This document shows positions 56,797 to 63,606 of a stretch of 64,000 nucleotides of DNA, in pieces. This stretch comes from Sphingorhabdus sp. Alg239-R122. Lineage in GTDB: Bacteria > Pseudomonadota > Alphaproteobacteria > Sphingomonadales > Sphingomonadaceae. The notes under the pieces were generated by a model that saw only the letters and a list, made by a program, of their open reading frames with translations, was not told the DNA's origin and made no database searches. Each line of letters begins with the position of its first letter. The first letter of the stretch is position 1. The position numbers were made by a program, and so were the translations under genes. The stretch covers positions 284,342 through 348,341 of the forward strand of contig NZ_UNRC01000002.1 of assembly GCF_900537065.1 (NCBI RefSeq), given 5' to 3'.

Positions 56797-57101
56797 GAGT
56801 CTTTTGATTTCACGGCTATTTTTCGCTTATGCGAAAAGCCTCCAAATGGGTTCCGGCCAATAAGGCCGGGCGCGCAGTCGCGCTTGCGAGCGGCTAGTCG
56901 CCGCTCGGACTTGTGCCATACGGGACGATTCGCGGAACTGCGGTAACATGATTGCAGGCGTTTGGCGCTGTTCCGAGTTGCTTGTCGCAACCCGGCAAGG
57001 CCGACCGGCCGTCGCGGCTTACTGCCGCACCCCACCGGAGGTATTCACGAAGTGAATTGCCGCGAGGTCAAACAGACTCGGTTCGCCGTGAAATCAAAAA
57101 A
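56797..57101. repeat. Foldback element, copy 2 (terL-portal gap)
   Basis: Begins with GAGTC-TTTTGATTTCACGGC directly after the terL TGA and ends with GAGGTCAAACAGACTC (57064-57079) plus a second end GCCGTGAAATCAAAAAA (57085-57101), the inverse of the start. Internal words GGTTCCGGCCAATAAGGCC, CGCAGTCGCGCTTGCGAGC, GCCATACGG, CATGATTGC and the GGAGG-ATTCACG-AGTGAATTGCCG block are shared with copy 1. It fills the 340-bp gap before the portal gene; no gene of its own. Confidence 0.8.
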
Positions 57102-57136
57102 TAAGCATGACGATTAGTACATAAGGAACCCAAAAC

Positions 57137-58288
57137 ATGAACCTTTTCAAATCGCTGTCCCTCGCTTTCAAGGGTGGGGGTGGGCGTCCGGCTCTGTCCC
57201 GTTACGGGGGCGGTGCGGGCGTGATACCCACTTATGCCGAGGGCGTTTCATCTGGCGATGAAGCGCCCTTTTCTTATACGCGTGACGTTGAAGCGGCGTA
57301 CGAGCGCAATCCGGTGGCGCAGCGCGCGGTGCGGATTGTGACGGAAGGGATTGCGGGCGCGCCGCTTGCCGTTTCGGATGACCGTATCCGCGCGCTGGTC
57401 AGCGCCGCCAGTGCGGGGCAACCCTTGCTGGAGACGATCGCGGCGCACCTGTTGCTGCACGGCAATGCCTATGTGCAGGTCGCACGCGGGGGTGATGGAA
57501 TGCCGGCAGGGCTTTATGCGCTGCGCCCCGACCGGGTGACGGTTGAGGTTGATGTGCAGGGCTGGCCTGCCGCCTTTACCTATCGCGCCGGGGAAAACCA
57601 CACGCGATTCGATGCGGAAACACCGGACGGATACCCGCAGGTCATTCACATAAAAGGTTTTCATCCGTCGGATGACCATTACGGCCTGGGCTGTCTGGGC
57701 GCGGCGGCGGGGGCTGTGGCGGCGCACAATGCCGCCGCGCGCTGGAACGCGGCATTGCTGGGCAATGCGGCGCGGCCATCGGGCGCTTTGGTGCATGACG
57801 GGGGTGAGGGGGGCATGCCGCTGTCACCGGAGCAGTTTGACCGGCTGCGCGCAGAGCTGACCGCGACGTTTAGCGGCGCGCGCAATGCCGGGCGGCCGAT
57901 GGTGCTTGAAGGCGGTCTGAAATGGCAGCCGATCAGCCTGTCGCCTGCCGACATGGATTTTGTCGCGCTCAAAGCCGCGGCGGCGCGGGACATTGCGCTC
58001 GCATTTGGCGTGCCGCCCATGTTGCTCGGCCTGCCGGGTGACAATAGCTATGCCAATTACCGCGAGGCCAACCGCGCCTTGTGGCGGCTCACGCTGCTGC
58101 CGCTGTCGGGCAAGATACTGGACGCGCTGGCAGAAGGCTTGCGAGGCTGGTGGCCGGATGCGGCGCTGTCGGTCGATCTCGATAAAATCACCGCGCTTGC
58201 CGAGGACCGCGAACGGCTGTGGAAACAGGTGAATGCGGCGGAGTTTCTGAGCGATCAGGAAAAACGGAACATATTGGGAGTGAAATGA
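57137..58288 (+). CDS. HK97-family phage/GTA portal protein
   Basis: Forms the dodecameric portal ring through which DNA enters the head (GTA g3-like). 383 residues: NPVAQRAVRIVTEGIAGAPLAV, HLLLHGNAYVQVAR, the DDHYGLGCLGAAAGAVAAHNAA clamp helix region, GGLKWQPISLSPADMDF, and the stem/crown end with IALAFGVPPMLLGLPGDNSYANYREANRALWR. Somewhat shorter than typical, but intact. Flanked on both sides by foldback elements. Confidence 0.94.
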   Translation: MNLFKSLSLAFKGGGGRPALSRYGGGAGVIPTYAEGVSSGDEAPFSYTRDVEAAYERNPVAQRAVRIVTEGIAGAPLAVSDDRIRALVSAASAGQPLLETIAAHLLLHGNAYVQVARGGDGMPAGLYALRPDRVTVEVDVQGWPAAFTYRAGENHTRFDAETPDGYPQVIHIKGFHPSDDHYGLGCLGAAAGAVAAHNAAARWNAALLGNAARPSGALVHDGGEGGMPLSPEQFDRLRAELTATFSGARNAGRPMVLEGGLKWQPISLSPADMDFVALKAAAARDIALAFGVPPMLLGLPGDNSYANYREANRALWRLTLLPLSGKILDALAEGLRGWWPDAALSVDLDKITALAEDRERLWKQVNAAEFLSDQEKRNILGVK

Positions 58289-58310
58289 GGCGCGGCGGCG
58301 GTGCTGCGAA

Positions 58311-58583
58311 TTTTTTGATTTCACGGCTAGTTCGCTTTGCTCACGCCTCCAAATGGGTTCGGCGCAATAGGCGCCGGCGGCCGGTCGTCCTTGCCGAGTT
58401 GCTGGACGCAACTCGGGATATCGCGACACGGTAGCGATCATTTTGTTTCGACTAAACGAGCGACTCCATTTGGCAAAATCCCGAACGGCGAATTCGCCGT
58501 TCGCAAGCGCGACTGCGCGTCGGGCCTTATTGGCCCGAACCCCATCGGAGGCATTCACGTAGTGAATTGCCGTGAGATCAAAT
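58311..58583. repeat. Foldback element, copy 3 (portal-DUF6127 gap)
   Basis: Left end TTTTTTGATTTCACGGC (58311-58327), right end GCCGTGAGATCAAAT (58569-58583). The right arm (about 58500-58583) reversed and complemented matches the left arm of copy 1 closely, including GGGCCAATAAGGCCC and GCGCAGTCGCGCTTGCG; the left arm has the variant GGTTCGGCGCAATAGGCGC. The centre (about 58400-58500) is not shared with copies 1 and 2. Fills the 314-bp gap; no ORF of merit. Confidence 0.78.
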
Positions 58584-58602
58584 AACGAAAAGGAAAAACC
58601 CC

Positions 58603-58911
58603 ATGAACAACGAAGATATGCTCGCCCGCCTGATGGCACAGGCGCAAAGTGAAGGCAGTGACCTTGTGACACTGCGCGCGATTGTGGAGGAAGCCAGCGA
58701 CCTGGGCGCGGGCCGTGTGCTGGAGCGGCTGCATCTATCAGATGAGACCGCGCAGGATGATCTCGCCGAAATCCGTGAACTGCTGCAGGCCTGGCGCGAT
58801 GCCAAGGCAAGCGCGTGGAAAGCGGCCATCACATGGGCGGTACGCGGCACGCTGGCGTTGCTCTTGATCGGCATTGCGTACCGCCTTGGCCTCGCGGACC
58901 TGATCGGGTGA
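58603..58911 (+). CDS. DUF6127 family protein
   Basis: A 102-residue protein: acidic helical N-part (MLARLMAQAQSEGSDLVTLRAIVEEASDLGA, AQDDLAEIRELLQAWRDAK) and one C-terminal membrane helix (ALLLIGIAYRLGLADLIG). I recall DUF6127 as a small protein between portal and protease genes in Sphingomonadales GTA clusters. Stop overlaps the protease GTG (GTGA). Function unknown; a membrane-linked assembly role is a guess. Confidence 0.8.
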   Translation: MNNEDMLARLMAQAQSEGSDLVTLRAIVEEASDLGAGRVLERLHLSDETAQDDLAEIRELLQAWRDAKASAWKAAITWAVRGTLALLLIGIAYRLGLADLIG

Positions 58912-59318
58912 GCGGCATCCGTTTCGCAGGCTATGCCGCGATATTTGACCGGATTGACCGTGGCGGCGACATGATCCGCCCGGGCGCTTTTGCGCGCTCG
59001 CTTGAACGTTCAGGCGGCTCCCTGCCCGTTTATTGGCAGCACCGCCCGGGCAGCGCGGTCGGCCATGTGACCTATGCGCGTGAGGATGCACGCGGCCTGT
59101 GCGTCATTGGCGACATTGCGGAGGGCAGCGAAGCGGCGGCCATGCTGGCGCGCGGCGCACGCGGCCTCAGCTTCGGCTACCGCGTCCGGCAGGCACGTGG
59201 CACGGCCCCGCGCGAACTCACGGAAGTCGATATTGTCGAGGTCAGCCTGGTCCACACCCCGATGATGCCTATGGCGCGGGTGCACCTGGCAATAAAGGAG
59301 AGCTTGCAAATTGCCTGA
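58908..59318 (+). CDS. HK97-family prohead protease
   Basis: Matures the capsid by cleaving the delta/scaffold domain (GTA g4-like). The GTG at 58908 overlaps the DUF6127 stop; 136 residues: RFAGYAAIFDRIDRGGDMIRPGAF, LPVYWQHRPGSAVGHV (catalytic His), GLSFGYRV (catalytic Ser region), LTEVDIVEVSLVHTPMMPMA. The core is intact and short, as in GTA proteases. Confidence 0.92.
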   Translation: MSGIRFAGYAAIFDRIDRGGDMIRPGAFARSLERSGGSLPVYWQHRPGSAVGHVTYAREDARGLCVIGDIAEGSEAAAMLARGARGLSFGYRVRQARGTAPRELTEVDIVEVSLVHTPMMPMARVHLAIKESLQIA

Positions 59319-59341
59319 CTGTTATATATCCATATAACAGT
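59318..59341. promoter_or_regulatory. 24-nt AT-rich perfect dyad before the DUF5694 gene
   Basis: Arms ACTGTTATAT/ATATAACAGT (10 bp, perfect) with the 4-nt centre ATCC, beginning at the last base of the protease stop and ending 35 nt before the DUF5694 ATG. Looks like an operator of a dimeric regulator and overlaps the likely promoter. Its AT content stands out in the GC-rich head module. Confidence 0.6.
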
Positions 59342-59376
59342 AACACAGTGAAAATATTCCCTGGGGGAGTGTCCTG

Positions 59377-60210
59377 ATGAAAAAGATGATTGCTGCGATA
59401 TGCCTGTTTTCCCTGTCTGCATTGCCTGCGAAAGCAGAAGAGGCACAGGCGGAGCCGGTGCGGGTGATGGTCCTGGGAACCTATCATTTTGCCAATCCCG
59501 GGCTTGATCTCAATAATGCGAAAGCGGATGATGTGCTCGCCGAAAAACGCCAGCGCGAACTGGCCGCGCTGGCGGTCACGCTAAAGACGTTTTCGCCGGA
59601 CGCGGTGGCTGTCGAGGCGCGGGCTGCGCCGCCCTATGCGGATAGCGGCTATATGGCTTTTACGCCCGCGGACCTTGGCAGGGAAAGGAACGAAACCGTA
59701 CAGATCGGGTATCGCACAGCCCATCTGGCGGGGATTGACCGGGTTTATGCGATTGACGAACAACCGGAAGGAGACGAGCCTGACTATTTCCCCTATGGCG
59801 CTGTCGCCGCGCAGGCGGAAGAAACGGGTGATGCCGAACGGCTGAAGAAAATGTCTGATTTCGCCCCGGTGCTTGCGCGCTTTGAAAAGATGCAGGAAAA
59901 ACAGACCGTCCCGCGGCTGCTTTCATTTTGGAACAGCGATGCAGTACCCACCGCCTTTTACTGGGATATCATGACGATCGGCAAAGGCGAAAAACAGACC
60001 GGCGCGGAACTTGCCGCCTACTGGTTCATGCGCAATGCGAAGATTTTTGGCAAGCTCACCCAGGTGACCCGGCCCGGCGACCGCGTGATCGTGGTCTATG
60101 GCAGCGGCCATAATTACTGGCTGAAAGAAATGGTCAGGAACACACCTGGCTATGAACTCGAAGTCGTGCAACCCTATCTGGAAAAAGCCGATGTGATGCT
60201 ACGTGAATAA
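59377..60210 (+). CDS. DUF5694 domain protein, exported
   Basis: A 277-residue protein with a Sec signal peptide (MIAAICLFSLSALPAKAEE) and the DUF5694 domain, related to TraB/GumN-like proteins: RVMVLGTYHFANPGLDLNN at the start, DAVAVEARAAPP, IGYRTAHLAGIDRVYAIDE, and VIVVYGSGHNYWLKEMV near the end (two conserved His/Glu sites, possibly metal binding). Not a phage structural protein. It has its own palindromic upstream site and a terminator behind it, and splits protease from capsid, like a moron. Start chosen after GGGGGAG. Confidence 0.82.
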   Translation: MKKMIAAICLFSLSALPAKAEEAQAEPVRVMVLGTYHFANPGLDLNNAKADDVLAEKRQRELAALAVTLKTFSPDAVAVEARAAPPYADSGYMAFTPADLGRERNETVQIGYRTAHLAGIDRVYAIDEQPEGDEPDYFPYGAVAAQAEETGDAERLKKMSDFAPVLARFEKMQEKQTVPRLLSFWNSDAVPTAFYWDIMTIGKGEKQTGAELAAYWFMRNAKIFGKLTQVTRPGDRVIVVYGSGHNYWLKEMVRNTPGYELEVVQPYLEKADVMLRE

Positions 60211-60231
60211 GACAATATGAGTGTGAACGAA

Positions 60232-60257
60232 AAGCCGCCCAACCGGGCGGTTTTTTT
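60232..60257 (+). terminator. Rho-independent terminator between DUF5694 and capsid genes
   Basis: Stem CCGCCC/GGGCGG with loop AACC, A-run before and T7 after it. It would stop read-through from the upstream head genes into the capsid gene. Confidence 0.9.
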
Positions 60258-60307
60258 GTGCCTGAAACAATCCCCCAAACCCCAAACCCAAAAAGGAAAT
60301 TACCCCT

Positions 60308-61570
60308 ATGGAAAATCTCTCAAACCCCTGTGAAGCCCTTGTTGAAACCGAAGCTCCTGTCGAGACAAAGGCAGGTGTTGCGCCCGCCGCTTCGCCGCGC
60401 GATCCGATGGAGGAGTCGTTTGACGTGCTTTTGAGCGCTCAGGCGCATGCGCAGCGGCTCGATACGCTGGAAGGCGATGTGACCGAGGTGAAGGCCGATG
60501 TCAGTGCGCTCAAAAACGACAATGAAGCGATCAAGTCGAGCATGACCAAGATCGCCACGGCGGCGGCGCGGCCCGCGCTTTCGGGTGGGGATGGTGCAGC
60601 GGATAAATCGCCCGAAAGCAAGTCCTTTGTCGATGGCTATCTGCGCAGTGGGCGTGAGACCGAGCTGAAAAGCTTTAATGGCGCTACCGCGAGCGATGGC
60701 GGTTATGCCGTGCCGCGTGAAATTGATGCCGTGATTGGCAGGACGCTGGCCAGCATCTCACCCATCCGCGCGCTGGCAAATGTCGTGCAGACGGGCAGCG
60801 CCGGATACCGCAAGCTTGTGACCACCGGCGGCACGCCGTCGGGTTGGGTCAGTGAAACGGCAGGCAGGCCAGAGACGGATACGCCCGATTTTGCCGAAAT
60901 CGCGCCGCCCTCCGGTGAGCTTTACGCCAACCCGGCGGCGTCGCAGGCGATGCTTGACGATGCCGCGTTCGATGTCGAAAGCTGGCTGGCGGGCGAGATT
61001 GCCGAGGAATTCGCCCGTGCGGAAGGCGCGGCGTTTGTCAGCGGCAGTGGCGTGAACCAGCCGCGCGGTTTCCTGAATGAAACGGTGAGTGACGAAGTGG
61101 ATAGTGCGCGCGTATTCGGTACGCTGCAATATATCCCCTCGGGCGCGGCGGGTGATTTTGATGCGCTGGCCGAGGACCGCCTGGTTGATCTGGTCCATTC
61201 GCTCAAATCCTCTTACCGGCAGGGCGCGGCGTTTGTGATGAACAGCGCGACACTGGCGCGTATCCGCAAGTTCAAAACCAGCGATGGCGCGTTCCTGTGG
61301 CAGCCTTCACTGGCGAGCGGCACACCCGATACTTTGCTCGGCTATCCGGTGGTCGAGGCTGAGGACATGCCAGATATCGCGGCGGACTCGCTATCGATCG
61401 CATTCGGTAATTTCCGCGCCGGATACCTGATTGCGGAGCGCTCTGCCACCAGCATCCTGCGCGATCCGTTCACCAATAAGCCGTTCGTGCATTTCTACGC
61501 GACCAAGCGTGTCGGCGGACAGGTGATGAACAGCGAAGCCCTGAAATTCATGCGCTTTTCCGCCAGCTAA
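60308..61570 (+). CDS. HK97-family major capsid protein
   Basis: Head shell protein (GTA g5-like), 420 residues. An N-terminal scaffolding delta domain with a coiled coil (about 38-75, LDTLEGDVTEVKADVSALKND) precedes the HK97 fold: ATASDGGYAVPREIDAVIG, SPIRALANVVQTGSAGYRKLV, FVSGSGVNQPRGFL, FVMNSATLARIRKFKTSDGAFLWQP, and SDGxP-like DTLLGYPVVEAEDMP. Appears intact. An AAGGAAA site precedes the ATG. Only 50 nt separate it from the upstream terminator, so where its promoter lies is unclear. Confidence 0.95.
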   Translation: MENLSNPCEALVETEAPVETKAGVAPAASPRDPMEESFDVLLSAQAHAQRLDTLEGDVTEVKADVSALKNDNEAIKSSMTKIATAAARPALSGGDGAADKSPESKSFVDGYLRSGRETELKSFNGATASDGGYAVPREIDAVIGRTLASISPIRALANVVQTGSAGYRKLVTTGGTPSGWVSETAGRPETDTPDFAEIAPPSGELYANPAASQAMLDDAAFDVESWLAGEIAEEFARAEGAAFVSGSGVNQPRGFLNETVSDEVDSARVFGTLQYIPSGAAGDFDALAEDRLVDLVHSLKSSYRQGAAFVMNSATLARIRKFKTSDGAFLWQPSLASGTPDTLLGYPVVEAEDMPDIAADSLSIAFGNFRAGYLIAERSATSILRDPFTNKPFVHFYATKRVGGQVMNSEALKFMRFSAS

Positions 61571-61579
61571 AGCTGGCGG
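61560..61579 (+). other. Hairpin holding the capsid stop codon in its loop
   Basis: CCGCCAGC/GCTGGCGG (perfect 8 bp) with loop TAAA; the loop contains the TAA of the capsid gene. No T-run. It may protect the 3' end of the capsid message or affect termination of translation. Confidence 0.5.
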
Positions 61580-61632
61580 CGGCAAGCTGATGCAGTTTAG
61601 CACATCTTAACAGTTCCCCTTGCGGGAAAAGG

Positions 61633-61673
61633 CGTCCGCACCGGTTTCCCTCCCCTGGCCGGTGCGGGCGTTT
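61633..61673 (+). terminator. Terminator-like hairpin between capsid and fibre genes
   Basis: CG(T)CCGCACCGG pairs with CCGGTGCGG(G)CG over 12 bp (one G-T wobble) with a 14-nt pyrimidine-rich loop, then TTTA. The T-run is short, so termination efficiency is uncertain. Confidence 0.5.
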
Positions 61674-61700
61674 ATCCATTATCCTGACAGGAATTCATAT

Positions 61701-62588
61701 ATGACCGATCTATTTTTTGCTGATCTGGTGCGGGAACGCAGTTTTGCGCCCGGCGCCGGATCGCTGGCGCTGGAAGGCGCACTGCCGGGACACCGCAGGT
61801 TCGAGGCCGTGGTCCCTGCGGGCGCGCAGTTTCACTATGTCATTACCGGCGTTTCGCACCCGCATGAATGGGAAACGGGCATGGGCAACATTGATGGCGC
61901 GGGCCGTCTGGTGCGCAGCCCGCTGGCCTCGTCCAATGACGGCGCGGCGACCAATTTTTCGGGCGGTCTGAAAACCGTCGCGCTGACGGTCGCGGCGGAC
62001 TGGTTCACCGGGCAGCAGGCAGCCGAATATGTGCCTCAGCCAGGTTCCACTGTCGCCCTGGGCGCCGTACGTGACAGCGCCGACCTGCCTGCGGACTATC
62101 CGCCGGGGCTGTCGGTGGAAACGGCGGGTAGCGGTTTTCCCTTTGCGGGGCAGGTCGTGACGCTGCGCCACAGTGATGGCAGCGGCTATCAGCGCAATAT
62201 CGGCACCACGGCATATGGGGCGCAGCGACAGGCGATGCGGCATATGACGGCCAGCGGCTGGGGTCTGTGGGACGGCGTGCAATATGCGCCAACGCTCATC
62301 AATGGCTGGGCGCCCCATGCCAGCTTTACCGCCGATCCGCATTATATGCGTGACCCGTCGGGCCGGGTGCATCTGTCGGGTACGATTGCGGGCGGGCAGG
62401 ACACCAATAACAGCGTGTTTTTCTCGCTGCCATCCGGTTTTCGTCCGGGGTCGCAGCATTATTTTACCTGTCGCAGCGGCGGGAGCAATGTCGGCGTCTA
62501 TGTGCGCAGCAATGGCGATGTCGTGCTGCAAAGCGGCCCGGCCAGCTGGATCAGCCTGTCGGGTATCAGCTTCGCGGCAGAACGGTGA
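61701..62588 (+). CDS. Phage tail-fibre-like / receptor-binding protein
   Basis: A 295-residue protein. The N-terminal block (residues 1-115: LFFADLVRERSFAPGAGSLALEGAL..., GRLVRSPLASSNDGAATNFSGGLKTVALTVAADWF) is the attachment domain seen in many alphaproteobacterial phage and GTA fibre proteins; the C-part (about 200-295, DPSGRVHLSGTIAGGQDTNN, LPSGFRPGSQHYFTC) looks like a short beta-rich receptor-binding tip. Start ATG 61701 follows CAGGA. In complete GTA clusters fibre genes come at the far end, so finding one right after the capsid supports rearrangement. Confidence 0.75.
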   Translation: MTDLFFADLVRERSFAPGAGSLALEGALPGHRRFEAVVPAGAQFHYVITGVSHPHEWETGMGNIDGAGRLVRSPLASSNDGAATNFSGGLKTVALTVAADWFTGQQAAEYVPQPGSTVALGAVRDSADLPADYPPGLSVETAGSGFPFAGQVVTLRHSDGSGYQRNIGTTAYGAQRQAMRHMTASGWGLWDGVQYAPTLINGWAPHASFTADPHYMRDPSGRVHLSGTIAGGQDTNNSVFFSLPSGFRPGSQHYFTCRSGGSNVGVYVRSNGDVVLQSGPASWISLSGISFAAER

Positions 62589-62710
62589 TGCTGCAGGGAT
62601 ATGCGATCGCGTCTGTTCCCATTGCCGCGCAGCTAACCAAAGATGTACAATCGCGGCGTCAGAACGCGCCTGACCGCCGGGCGAAGGACACGCGCGCGAC
62701 GCGCCCGTGA
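62588..62710 (+). CDS. Possible 40-residue ORF after the fibre gene
   Basis: ATG overlaps the fibre stop (TGATG). Codes a short hydrophobic start (MLQGYAIASVPIAAQ) and a very basic end (QSRRQNAPDRRAKDTRATRP). The coupled start is the only argument for a gene; the family is unknown. It could be a leftover piece. Confidence 0.3.
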   Translation: MLQGYAIASVPIAAQLTKDVQSRRQNAPDRRAKDTRATRP

Positions 62711-62740
62711 ATTCACAACATCATGACAAAGGAATTTCCC

Positions 62741-63094
62741 ATGAGCCTTTACCTCAAGGATCCGGGCGCACGCCTGGATTATGCGATGGACTGGTCCGCC
62801 GGATATCTGGACGGACAGGTCATCACGGCCAGTGACTGGCATGTTGTGCCCGCCGAAGAAGGCGGGTTGGCGTTGTTTGAAAGCAGCCATGACCTGACCC
62901 GCGCGGCCACCACGCTGTGCGAGGGTTTTCTGGGCGAGGCGCTGATGCAGCGGGCCTGCACCGCGATATTGCCGGTGGGCAGCACGTGGCAGAAGCTGCC
63001 GCTTACGCCGGTGCAGGTGATTGACGGGGTGGAAGGCCTGCCTGCTGAAGGTGCCGCCTTCCCGCTCGCACCTCATAGAGACGGCAGCAGGTAA
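62741..63094 (+). CDS. Chimeric phage gene: fibre-tail-adaptor N-part joined to a head-tail-connector part
   Basis: A 117-residue protein. Residues about 1-50 (LYLKDPGARLDYAMDWSAGYL, GQVITASDWHVVPAEEGGLAL) look like phage fibre-tail adaptor proteins; residues about 55-115 (TRAATTLCEGFLGEALMQRACTAIL, STWQKLPLTPVQVIDGVEGLPAEGAAFPL) look like the middle of the GTA g6 head-tail connector, normally about 190 aa. The frame ends abruptly at 63094, and the neighbouring frame continues with a DUF2793-like end (63021-63401). AAAGGAA precedes the ATG at 62741. Family assignments are from memory of conserved patterns and should be checked. Confidence 0.6.
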   Translation: MSLYLKDPGARLDYAMDWSAGYLDGQVITASDWHVVPAEEGGLALFESSHDLTRAATTLCEGFLGEALMQRACTAILPVGSTWQKLPLTPVQVIDGVEGLPAEGAAFPLAPHRDGSR

Positions 63095-63401
63095 TCCGGA
63101 CGTCCTTGTTCCTGAACCGGGGCAAAGCTGGCTGGTGCTGGCATCGGCGCAAGGTGAATGGATGGATCATGATGGTGAAATAGCGAGTTGGACAGAAAAT
63201 GGATGGCGGTATTGGGAGCCAAAAACCGGCGCGCGCGTTTTTGACCGGCAAGCTGACTGTTTCCGTATTTTTCAAGGGAATGGATGGTTTGTGCCAACCG
63301 CTTTGCTGGCGCCAACAGGAGGTACGACAATTGATGCGGAAGCGAGAGCTGCGATAGGTTCCATTCTGGGTATATTGCGTGACTTCCGATTCTTTCCGTG
63401 A
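63021..63401 (+). pseudogene. DUF2793 protein, C-terminal part without its N-terminus
   Basis: From about 63075 the frame reads a DUF2793 pattern: PGQSWLVLASAQGEWMDHDGEIASWTENGWRYWEPKTG, FVPTALLAPTGGTTIDAEARAAIGSILGILRD. Complete DUF2793 proteins begin with a LPLLxxGQAQKExTHNEAL block that is absent. The nominal ATG at 63021 lies inside the preceding gene in another frame and has no ribosome site. Read with 62741-63094 it looks like a frame-shifted fusion made by a deletion. DUF2793 genes usually end Sphingomonadales GTA or prophage clusters. Confidence 0.6.
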
Positions 63402-63491
63402 AGTCCATGGAACTGAGTTGCCATATTCAGGTTGTTTTGAAACTTTTCAGGGTATAATCAGGATTATATACCTATTTTTACATAAATTACC

Positions 63492-63511
63492 CCAAAATGG
63501 CGACATTTTGG
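63492..63511 (+). promoter_or_regulatory. Hairpin with GCGA loop upstream of the outer-membrane protein gene
   Basis: CCAAAATG-GCGA-CATTTTGG: perfect 8-bp stem closed by a GNRA-type tetraloop, 95 nt before the ATG at 63607. On mRNA it would be a stable leader hairpin; as DNA a possible operator. The rest of the 205-bp gap is AT-rich with no gene seen. Confidence 0.5.
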
Positions 63512-63606
63512 CAACAGAATCGTTAATTGTCAGCTTGCACACTGTCTTAGTAAGCGTTAGGTAGAGCATCTGAATTCTCGTTCCTAAATAGAAAAGGGGA
63601 AATTAA

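Noticed and set aside
57824-58810. 328-codon minus-strand ORF across portal, foldback copy 3 and the DUF6127 gene
   Set aside because: Crosses three unrelated features; includes translated repeat sequence, so spurious.
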